NCBI GenBank assembly: GCA_013298695.1
Contig: JAAFIS010000001.1
Span: 930,001 to 994,000 of the forward strand
DNA length: 64,000 nucleotides
Direction: 5' to 3'
Source of the DNA: Betaproteobacteria bacterium
GTDB taxonomy: Bacteria > Pseudomonadota > Gammaproteobacteria > Burkholderiales > Casimicrobiaceae
Part shown: one piece after another, positions 18,494 to 25,647 of the stretch
Layout: each line of letters begins with the position of its first letter
Numbering within the stretch: the first letter of the stretch is position 1
Program-made: the position numbers and the translations under genes
Notes under the pieces: generated by a model
Seen by the model: the letters and a program-made list of their open reading frames with translations, nothing else
What the model was told of the DNA's origin: nothing
Databases searched by the model: none

Positions 18494-20062
18494 ATGCACC
18501 GCTTCCTGCGATTTCGCTATTTGACTGCGGTGATCGTCGCACTCGCCTTGCTGAGTGCATTTCTGGTAGCCGCCTCTCTGGCCTGGCGCAGCGTCAACGA
18601 TTCGATGCAGATGAGCGCACACCGCGCTGTGTTTAACGCGGATCGATTGCTTGATCGAACGGTGAACGAGCTCAACAAAATCGATCAGCTGCGCAAACTT
18701 CCGTGCGACGCAAGCACCGTTCGATCTTTACAAGAAACAGTCTACGGCTCGCTGTCACAAATACGAGAGGTCGGTCTAATTCGCGATGGTCGACTCTACT
18801 GCACGAATTTTGGGCCGACTGATAAAGAACAGCCCATCGCAAGCCGCCTTACAAATCCCGGCGTTCACGTCGATGTTTCACCGAATTCAGTCGTGCCTAA
18901 CAACACGTCTCTCTACGTCTACGTGTCACGCGATAAAGACAGTGCGGTTAATGCGCTGTTCAATCCTGAAGTGCTTGCGGAGTTTGAGCGAGATTTCGAG
19001 TTCAGCGGCATGGGGACGCTTTCGCTGCGACTCGCGTCGAGTGCGGGCCAACAAGAAAATCAAGACGTTGTTAGGACGACGGTCTACAACGTGGGTTCAC
19101 TACGATCTCAAGATAGCGCGGGCTGGTTGCTCCGCTATAGTGAAGCTTCCGCGCGCTCTGCGTTTGTCGCTTCCACCGAGGTGTCGTCTCGCGCGTGGTG
19201 GGGGGAAACTTTGGCGACATTTCCCTTTGCGTTGCTGGTCGCGGCTCTGGCTGCCGCTGCAGTGCTCTGGCTCGTCCGGCGCTGGCTGGCCAACGGAAAT
19301 TTAGACCGCTTGCGATATCTCGCTGCTCTAGAGCGCGACGAATTCGTGATGCACTATCAGCCGATAATCGAAGCGGCGACCCGCAACATTGTTGGCATGG
19401 AGGCGCTGCTTCGCTGGCAACATCCTCGGCGAGGTTTGTTGCGGGCGGCGCAATTTGCCGACATCTTTTCTCATGACACCATTGCTCCAACGCTTGCGCA
19501 TCGCGTGCTGGCACTCGTGGAGCGCGATCTCGCAATGATTCCGGAGACGATTCCTGGTTGGTGCACAGTCAACATTGCACCAACATTACTTGAGGATAAC
19601 GCGGTGCTCACGGAGCTTACAACTCGTATCGCGAAGATGGGCTCGAAACGCGTACGGCTTGAGATTACCGAGCGCGCACCGATTGGCGACTACGCAGAGG
19701 TGATGCTTCATGAAGTTAGAGCGAACGGTTTCAAAATTGGAATGGACGATTTGGGAACAGGCTACGCGAACTTAAGCCAGTTGCAGCGAATGCCATTTGA
19801 TTTCATCAAAATTGACGGAATGCTCGTGCGCGGCATTCAATCGCATGATTCGGTGAGTCCGGTCGTGTTGAGCTTGATCAAAATGGCGCGTGACCTTAAC
19901 GCAGAAGTGGTGGTTGAAGGAGTGGAAACGCGCATGCAGGCTGATGCGCTTAGTGCCGCAGGAGCAACACATCTGCAAGGATTTTTCTTCGACGCAGCTC
20001 GCCCAATGTCGGAGCTCATCGCAATCCTTAAGCAAAAGCAGATCGAGCCCCGCCCTGCGTAA
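18494..20062 (+). CDS. c-di-GMP phosphodiesterase with CSS-motif sensor and EAL domain
   Basis: The 522-residue membrane protein has a transmembrane helix near residues 10-32 and a periplasmic sensor with a CSS-motif-like pattern (LPCDASTVRSL, RLYCTNFGP). A second helix is near 240-262, followed by a cytosolic EAL domain (about 275-515). Catalytic positions are kept: E in MEALLRW, N in VNIAPTLL, E in LEITER, D-D in DDLGTGYANL, K in FIKIDG and E in VEGVET. This suggests an active c-di-GMP hydrolase. In the known family, periplasmic disulfide formation on the CSS domain restrains activity. AGAGGGGA just upstream supports the ATG at 18494. It is a single-gene unit. Confidence 0.9.
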   Translation: MHRFLRFRYLTAVIVALALLSAFLVAASLAWRSVNDSMQMSAHRAVFNADRLLDRTVNELNKIDQLRKLPCDASTVRSLQETVYGSLSQIREVGLIRDGRLYCTNFGPTDKEQPIASRLTNPGVHVDVSPNSVVPNNTSLYVYVSRDKDSAVNALFNPEVLAEFERDFEFSGMGTLSLRLASSAGQQENQDVVRTTVYNVGSLRSQDSAGWLLRYSEASARSAFVASTEVSSRAWWGETLATFPFALLVAALAAAAVLWLVRRWLANGNLDRLRYLAALERDEFVMHYQPIIEAATRNIVGMEALLRWQHPRRGLLRAAQFADIFSHDTIAPTLAHRVLALVERDLAMIPETIPGWCTVNIAPTLLEDNAVLTELTTRIAKMGSKRVRLEITERAPIGDYAEVMLHEVRANGFKIGMDDLGTGYANLSQLQRMPFDFIKIDGMLVRGIQSHDSVSPVVLSLIKMARDLNAEVVVEGVETRMQADALSAAGATHLQGFFFDAARPMSELIAILKQKQIEPRPA

Positions 20063-20094
20063 TCGCTCAGGTCGTAAATGTTTGGCGCGGTAAC

Positions 20095-20125
20095 GATCGC
20101 GACCCGGCAGGGTCGCGTGCATTCT
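20095..20125 (+). terminator. hairpin after the EAL gene
   Basis: An 8-bp perfect stem CGCGACCC/GGGTCGCG with a GGCA loop spans 20098-20117, about 36 bases after the EAL stop. It is followed by the moderately T-rich TGCATTCTTATTT. It is a plausible intrinsic terminator for the plus strand, though the T tract is weak. Confidence 0.5.
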
Positions 20126-20175
20126 TATTTGCGGGCGTGAGGTACTAGCGCTCTGATGTATTGGCAGCAAGTCGG

Positions 20176-20206
20176 AAGCGCAAGCCACCCTCCGGGGCTC
20201 GCGCTG
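20176..20206 (-). terminator. hairpin after the TRAP dctM gene
   Basis: Reading the minus strand, GCGCGAGCC and GGCTTGCGC (20178-20204) can pair with one G-U, just 16 bases past the dctM stop. There is no clear T run, so this may be a stabilising hairpin rather than a full terminator. Confidence 0.35.
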
Positions 20207-20221
20207 GCGTATACCGCACTC

Positions 20222-22408
20222 TTACTTGTAGAGCACCTCAGGCAGCCACAATCCAATTTGTGGGAACACGTATAGCAACACGAGTGCCAGCACTTGGATC
20301 ATCATGAACGGGATCATGCCGGCAAATATTTGATTTAGCGTGACGTGAGGTGGCGCAACACCCTTCAAATAAAACGCGGCCATCGCAACCGGTGGCGACA
20401 AGAACGCAGTTTGCAAGTTAAGGGCAACCAGTAAGCCGAAGAACAACGGATCGACATTGAATTTCGCGAGCAGCGGAATGAAGATCGGCATGAAAATCAC
20501 GATGATCTCTGTCCATTCGAGCGGCCAGCCCAATACAAAGATGATGAACTGCGAAAGGATCAGAAACTGCGTTGTTGTAAGTCCTAGCGAAAGCACCCAC
20601 CTTTCGATGACCTCTTGCCCACCAAGTAGAGCAAACGCGGCGGAGAAGATTGACGAACCGACGAACAGCCAGCACACCATGGCAGATGTTTTTGCAGTGA
20701 GAAACACCGATTCCGAAAGTACGCCTTGAAGGCGCACTTGCACCGTTGCCAGCGCGCACCACACCACGAATGCTGTCATTGACATCCAGCCCAGCCACAG
20801 TGGCACGGAGGAGGTAATGAATTCAGACTGCAGCAACACGAACCAGACGATCGCTGCAAACACCAGTATCCACAGCGGTAGCCACATCTTCAATATTCGT
20901 GCACGCTCGGCGGAGGGCTTGGCAACCGCGAGGTAGAACGATGCCAAGATGAATCCTCCGATCGAGCCGACAGCCGCGGCTTCGGTTGGGGTAGCTAATC
21001 CGAAAACAATCGTGCCGAGGACCGCAAGAATCAAAAACGCTAGAGGGAAAAACGAAGCAAGCAACAGCTTGAAAATTTCAAAGCGTTGCCAATTCAGAGT
21101 GGCGTAAAAGCCCGCGAGCAGGATCGCGATCACGCCAAGCGTCCACCAAAACCATGTTGGAGCGGGCAGCTTTTGCGGTTTCGCAGTCGCGGCAGCGGCG
21201 GCCGCAGTTTGCGAGGTTGATGTTTTCGCCGATTCCGCTGCGCCTGACGTGACGGCTCCGCTCGGCTCCTTGAGTTCAGTTGACGCCGCGCCTGGAGGCT
21301 CCTTCACGCCATCAGCTGGGGGTTCTTTGAGATCATTCGTTGCGGCGGGCGGCTCTTTCAATGAATCCGAGGTTTCGAAACTCGTGCTTCCACTGCTTTG
21401 CGACGCTCCCATTTCCACTAAACCCGCGTTAGACGCAACGGGTTCGCCGGTGGTGAGCGCGCGGTGCACGAGCAGCAACAGAATCGCAACAGTAATGGCG
21501 GGCAACAACGCAACGAGCGCTTGTTTCAGCGCGGCGTTTTTCGTCAGCCCTAACGTTTTGTCGCGTCCGATTGCGCCCATCAGTGCGGGAAAGGCGCGCG
21601 CTTTACCTTGCGTTGAGAGTGCCGCTGCTACCGGCGTAAGAGGAACGATTCGGTCTTCAGCAGCCAGTGGCGGCGCGAGCTTCGGATTGAGTTTTGCTCG
21701 TACGATCACGTATACGATGTACAGAACCGCGAGCATGACGCCTGGAAAGAACGCTCCTGCGTAGAGCTTGACCACCGAAACGCCAGCAGTTGCGCCATAA
21801 ACGATCAACATCACCGATGGCGGGATCAGGATGCCCAAACATCCGCCAGCCGTGATCGCGCCCGCGGACAAACGAACGTCGTAACCGGCGCGCATCATTG
21901 CAGGAAGCGCGAGTAAACCCATCAACGTTACGACGGCGCCGACAATGCCGGTTGCGGTCGCAAATATCGCGCACGTGACCAGCGTTGCTACCGCCAACGA
22001 GCCGGGGACACGTGCGAGCGCGAGGTGCAACGACTTAAACAGCTTTTCTATCAGATTGGCGCGTTCAACAAGATAGCCCATGAAGACGAATAGCGGAATC
22101 GAGATCAATACCTCGTTAGTCATCACGCCGTACGTGCGCTGCACCATCAAATCAAGGGTGTGACTAGTGGCGGTTCTGATGTCGCCGCCCTTGGCCGCGT
22201 AGTACGCGATGAACGCAAAGATCACGCCCATGCCCATTAGCGTGAACGCTGTGGGGAAGCCCAGCATGATCGCGACAACGACCAACGCAAGCATCAGCAA
22301 TCCGTAGTGACCCAGCGACATTTCGCCCCATGGCATAAACAGAATTGATGGCAACGCGATCATCGCCATGATGACGAGACCAAACCAAAGTTCTTTACGA
22401 ATTTTCAT
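20222..22408 (-). CDS. dctM: TRAP transporter large permease DctM, extended form
   Basis: DctM is the multi-spanning transport subunit of a TRAP carrier that uses a cation gradient to import organic acids. The product is 728 residues, well above the usual 430. The typical N-terminal half (LGFPTAFTLMGMGVIFA, IPLFVFMGYLVERA, ITAGGCLGILIPPSVMLIVYG) and C-terminal half (GWPLEWTEIIVIFMPIF, LSPPVAMAAFYLKGVAP) are separated by a large insert. Within it, about residues 336-390 form a low-complexity loop with repeated L-K-E-P-P units. Extra hydrophobic segments lie on both sides. It follows dctQ by 2 bases in the same operon. Confidence 0.92.
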   Translation of the reverse strand: MKIRKELWFGLVIMAMIALPSILFMPWGEMSLGHYGLLMLALVVVAIMLGFPTAFTLMGMGVIFAFIAYYAAKGGDIRTATSHTLDLMVQRTYGVMTNEVLISIPLFVFMGYLVERANLIEKLFKSLHLALARVPGSLAVATLVTCAIFATATGIVGAVVTLMGLLALPAMMRAGYDVRLSAGAITAGGCLGILIPPSVMLIVYGATAGVSVVKLYAGAFFPGVMLAVLYIVYVIVRAKLNPKLAPPLAAEDRIVPLTPVAAALSTQGKARAFPALMGAIGRDKTLGLTKNAALKQALVALLPAITVAILLLLVHRALTTGEPVASNAGLVEMGASQSSGSTSFETSDSLKEPPAATNDLKEPPADGVKEPPGAASTELKEPSGAVTSGAAESAKTSTSQTAAAAAATAKPQKLPAPTWFWWTLGVIAILLAGFYATLNWQRFEIFKLLLASFFPLAFLILAVLGTIVFGLATPTEAAAVGSIGGFILASFYLAVAKPSAERARILKMWLPLWILVFAAIVWFVLLQSEFITSSVPLWLGWMSMTAFVVWCALATVQVRLQGVLSESVFLTAKTSAMVCWLFVGSSIFSAAFALLGGQEVIERWVLSLGLTTTQFLILSQFIIFVLGWPLEWTEIIVIFMPIFIPLLAKFNVDPLFFGLLVALNLQTAFLSPPVAMAAFYLKGVAPPHVTLNQIFAGMIPFMMIQVLALVLLYVFPQIGLWLPEVLYK

Positions 22409-22410
22409 GA

Positions 22411-23019
22411 TTAGCGTGCTCCCTGCGTTGAAGCGGGTGAGTTCGCGGCGTCGTGCGCGGTAACCATCGCCTTTAACTTGTCAACGTCGACTTCCTCAAC
22501 GTCTTGCTCGCGCGACGGCCATTCCCCAGTCTGCAAGCAAACAATGCAGCGAATAATCTCGACGAAACCTTGCAGCAACAGCAGCGCGCCAGCGACGGGA
22601 ATAACGCCTTTAAACGGATAGATTGGCGGTCCGTCAGCGGCAATCGAAGAGCGTTCATTCTGAGCGAGCGAGACTTGGAAAAAATCCCAGCCCGCATACA
22701 CAAGGGCTACAACGCCTGCGATGAAGAACACGATGTAGAGAATCAGATCGAAAAACGCCTGTGTTCGCGGTTGAAAGAAACCGTACAGCACATCGCCGCG
22801 AACGTGCCCGTTTTTCGACAACGTGTAAGCGCCCGCCATCATGAACAACAGTCCGTAGAGCATGTTGCTTGCGTCCATCACCCACGGGTGCGGGTTCGAA
22901 AGCAAGTAGCGGTTGAACACCTCCCAGCCGATGAGTAATGTAAGCACAACAATCGACCAAGCACTGAGCTGGCCAACATAGGTTGATATTCGATCAACTG
23001 CGAGCAAGAGTTTTTGCAT
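22411..23019 (-). CDS. dctQ: TRAP transporter small permease DctQ
   Basis: The 202-residue protein has four hydrophobic segments in the DctQ layout: STYVGQLSAWSIVVLTLLIGWEVFNRYL, then SNMLYGLLFMMAGAYTL, FDLILYIVFFIAGVVALVYAG and VAGALLLLQGFVEIIRCIV. The VRGDVLY stretch after helix 2 is typical. DctQ supports the large permease DctM, encoded 2 bases downstream. The charged C-terminal tail is probably cytosolic. It lies 216 bases downstream of dctP, beyond a hairpin terminator. Confidence 0.92.
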   Translation of the reverse strand: MQKLLLAVDRISTYVGQLSAWSIVVLTLLIGWEVFNRYLLSNPHPWVMDASNMLYGLLFMMAGAYTLSKNGHVRGDVLYGFFQPRTQAFFDLILYIVFFIAGVVALVYAGWDFFQVSLAQNERSSIAADGPPIYPFKGVIPVAGALLLLQGFVEIIRCIVCLQTGEWPSREQDVEEVDVDKLKAMVTAHDAANSPASTQGAR

Positions 23020-23184
23020 GGGGCTTCGATCCTCGAAAGCGGCGGTGAAATGGGTGAGCCGAGCTCAAAAACAACCGTGTCTGTGTCGGTTACAAAACAG
23101 ACTTGCCGTTCAACTAAGTCGACCGGGCTCCAATTATGTTGGGGCTAGCTGTCGTTTCACTGTATTAGCGATAACTAATTAAAA

Positions 23185-23216
23185 ATAAAAAAACGCCCAA
23201 TTAAATTGGGCGTTGA
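23185..23216 (-). terminator. strong intrinsic terminator between dctP and dctQ
   Basis: On the minus strand, 20 bases past the dctP stop, an 11-bp perfect palindrome centred at 23203 (core CGCCCAATTTAATTGGGCG) is followed by TTTTTTTATTTTT. This is a textbook rho-independent terminator. It lies between the binding-protein gene and the permease genes, so it may set a high ratio of DctP to DctQM by partial read-through. Confidence 0.85.
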
Positions 23217-23235
23217 TACGTTTAGCTGACGCTCG

Positions 23236-24348
23236 TTAAACCTTGCGTGTTGCGTGACGGAATGCCATCTTGTAGTCAACGAGAGTGTCGTTCTGCCAGC
23301 GGCAAGCACGTTCTGCGAACGCTTGCATCGAATCGAGCACTTTTTTGAACAGCGGGTTTTCGCCCGCTTTTTTCTTCGTCACGTCGTCCCACGCTTTGAG
23401 CTGTGCCTGGAGGATCGCATCCGGTGTTTTGTAGAACTTAACGCCGCCTTTTTGCAGCTCGATGTAGTCTTTCGAATAGCGATCAATCGCTTTCCAGCTC
23501 ATATCCGCAGATGAGGCCGCGACCGCCGAATTGATCACAGATTTCAGATCAGCAGAAAGGGCGTTGTACTTCGTTTTGTTGAACAAAATCTCGAACTGCT
23601 CGGAACACTGGTGGAAGGACTGCAGCATGCAAACTTTCGACACGTCGGGGAAGCCCAACAAGCGATCAGACGACGCGTTGTTGAATTCCGCTGCGTCGAG
23701 TAAGCCACGGTCCATTGCCGCCACGATTTCACCACCTGGCAGCGCGTTAACCGCCGCACCCATCGCCGTGAAAATGTCAATCGATAAACCCACCGTGCGG
23801 TATTTCAATCCCTTGAAATCTTCCACTTTGGTGACTGGCTTTTTGAACCAGCCAAGCGGCTGCGTCGGCATCGGACCGTACAGGAACGATTGAACGTCGA
23901 GATTGAGCCCTTTGTAGACCTCGTCGAGCAACGCTTTTCCGCCGCCGTACTCGTGCCAAGCAAGCACCATGTTTGGATCCATGCCGAATGCAGGCCCCGA
24001 ACCCCATAGTGCCATCGCAGAATTCTTACCGTACCAATAGGCGAGCACTCCGTGTCCACCGTCGAGTGTGCCTTTCGATACCGCATCGATCAAGTCAAAC
24101 GCTTTAACCACTGCACCTGCAGGCAATACGTCGATTTTCAGGCGCCCGCCCGACATGTCGTTGACGCGCTTGGCGAAGTCAAGGGCATATTCATGGAAGA
24201 TGTCTTTCGCCGGCCAGGTTGACTGCCATCGGAACGAAATCGGCGTTTGCGCAACGCTCACCATGGGCGCAGCTCCCACCACCGCACCGCCCGCGATCGT
24301 AGCGGCTTTTAAAAATTTGCGGCGTTGAACGACTGTTTCGTCTGACAT
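23236..24348 (-). CDS. dctP: TRAP transporter solute-binding protein DctP (Tat-exported)
   Basis: DctP binds the substrate in the periplasm and delivers it to DctQM. From the ATG at 24348 the protein is 370 residues. The start is supported by AAAGGAGTGAGAC directly upstream. The N-terminus carries a twin-arginine signal (QRRKFLKAATIAGG...GAAPMVSVAQ), so it is probably exported folded. The mature part shows the DctP pattern: FRWQSTWPAKDIFHEYALDFAKRVNDMSGGRLKIDVLPAG and EDFKGLKYRTVGL. The size and FRWQSTWPA start suggest the TakP-like group that binds 2-oxo acids, but the ligand is not proven. Confidence 0.92.
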   Translation of the reverse strand: MSDETVVQRRKFLKAATIAGGAVVGAAPMVSVAQTPISFRWQSTWPAKDIFHEYALDFAKRVNDMSGGRLKIDVLPAGAVVKAFDLIDAVSKGTLDGGHGVLAYWYGKNSAMALWGSGPAFGMDPNMVLAWHEYGGGKALLDEVYKGLNLDVQSFLYGPMPTQPLGWFKKPVTKVEDFKGLKYRTVGLSIDIFTAMGAAVNALPGGEIVAAMDRGLLDAAEFNNASSDRLLGFPDVSKVCMLQSFHQCSEQFEILFNKTKYNALSADLKSVINSAVAASSADMSWKAIDRYSKDYIELQKGGVKFYKTPDAILQAQLKAWDDVTKKKAGENPLFKKVLDSMQAFAERACRWQNDTLVDYKMAFRHATRKV

Positions 24349-24634
24349 AGTCTCACTCCTTTGGTTGATCTTTTGGAAAACGATTCCTGACACTGGAAAT
24401 TCTGTGAGGTAACTCCGCGAACGTCTTGAGGAATTACCCGCGTGTTGGTTCGTGTTAGTTCCAATTTCAGAGATGATGAACCGGACTATGTGACCTTGTC
24501 AAAGACAGATTGCGTGAATTTGTGCGGTTATCTTCAATAGGCAGCGCGTGAAAGCGCTGTCTTAAAATCAGGGCAACATATCAATGCGCTCGTGCGGCTC
24601 ATCTCCGACGCTAGAGCGGCGCTTCGCTTAGGTC
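24349..24634. other. dctP-ZIP divergent intergenic region
   Basis: This 286-base region separates the divergent dctP and ZIP genes and must carry both promoters. On the minus strand, TTGACA (about 24493-24498) is followed at roughly 17 bases by TCATCA, a weak sigma70-like pair for dctP. A GCAGCGCGTGAAAGCGCTGTC inverted stretch lies near 24541-24561. No gene is supported. Confidence 0.35.
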
Positions 24635-25474
24635 ATGATCCTCCTTTCAATCATCGTCGCCACGATCCTTGGCGGTATTGCTTCTTGCGCGGTCGCCGCG
24701 ATTGCTCTTTGGGCCAAGCTCGAATCGATCGAGCGCTGGGTCGCGTTCGCGGTCGGCGCGATGCTCGCAGTCGTGTTTCTTGACATCCTGCCGCACGCAC
24801 TCTCGGACGGAGTGGTGCCTGCCTCGCTTATGGCGTGGGTGCTGGGTGGCATGCTGTTTTTCTTTTTTCTCGAAAAAATGGTTATTTGGCGCCATTCCCA
24901 CGGAGACCTGACGCCACCACCAAAAGACGGCTCCGCCGCGCACGACGCCGCACACACGCATCATCACTACCACCATCACCATGCGCATGGCCACGGCCAC
25001 GCTCATGATGCCGGTCGCAGCGGTCTCATGGTGCTCATTGGAGACTCACTCCACAACGCCACCGATGGCGTAGTGATCGCCGCCGCGTTCTTGGCGGATT
25101 TCAAACTTGGTGTCGTCACATCAATCGCCGTCATCGCGCATGAGATTCCGCAAGAAGTGAGTGATTTTTTCGTGCTCCTTCACTCGGGCTACTCGAAAAA
25201 GAAAGCGTTCCTCTACAACATGACTTCGAGCATGGCCATGGTTGTGGGCGGCGTCGGTGCGTACTTCGCGCTTGATCAGGCGCAGGCCTACGTCACGCCC
25301 GTGCTCGCCTTCGCTGCCTCATCCATGCTCTACGTTGCGGTAGCCGATCTCATTCCAACGCTTCATCGAAAGTTCTCGATCAAAGACACCGCGCAACAGA
25401 TGTTCATGATTGGGCTCGGCGTGCTCATGGTCGTGGTCATGAATTCGTTTTTGCACGCCGGGCACGCACACTGA
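24635..25474 (+). CDS. ZIP-family metal transporter
   Basis: The 279-residue inner-membrane protein has about eight hydrophobic helices and the ZIP metal motifs H-N-A-T-D-G (GDSLHNATDGVV) and H-E-I-P-Q-E (VIAHEIPQEVSD). A His-rich loop (HTHHHYHHHHAHGHGHAH, about residues 109-126) precedes them. ZIP proteins take up Zn, Fe or related divalent metals into the cytosol. The loop after helix 3 probably binds zinc. No zinc-responsive operator was recognised upstream. Confidence 0.92.
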   Translation: MILLSIIVATILGGIASCAVAAIALWAKLESIERWVAFAVGAMLAVVFLDILPHALSDGVVPASLMAWVLGGMLFFFFLEKMVIWRHSHGDLTPPPKDGSAAHDAAHTHHHYHHHHAHGHGHAHDAGRSGLMVLIGDSLHNATDGVVIAAAFLADFKLGVVTSIAVIAHEIPQEVSDFFVLLHSGYSKKKAFLYNMTSSMAMVVGGVGAYFALDQAQAYVTPVLAFAASSMLYVAVADLIPTLHRKFSIKDTAQQMFMIGLGVLMVVVMNSFLHAGHAH

Positions 25475-25480
25475 GTTAGA

Positions 25481-25597
25481 AGCGCGACTGGCGACGACGA
25501 CGTCGCGTTGCTCGTCGGGCACGAAGCGCGGCTGTAGGCGACGACTTGGCGTCGCTTCGTGCCACCGTAAGCGCGGCCAACTCCGCGCCTACAATTG
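25481..25597. repeat. dispersed palindromic repeat, TGTAGGCG type
   Basis: The element 25533-25594 starts TGTAGGCGACGACTTGGCG and ends in the inverted form GCGCGGCC...GCGCCTACA. A diverged partial copy is just before it (25481-25530). Related copies occur at 28436-28497, 37187-37294, 47815-47880 and 51913-51937. It overlaps the untrusted 5' end of the reading frame of the next gene, which argues for the later start at 25648. Confidence 0.8.
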
Positions 25598-25647
25598 GTA
25601 AGCCTGCTAAACGAATAACGCTGTCAACGCGGCCAAAGGGGTTTGTT

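Noticed and set aside
25546-25647. Upstream start for the beta-strand-repeat protein
   Set aside because: It lies in a palindromic repeat and would place the signal peptide inside the protein.
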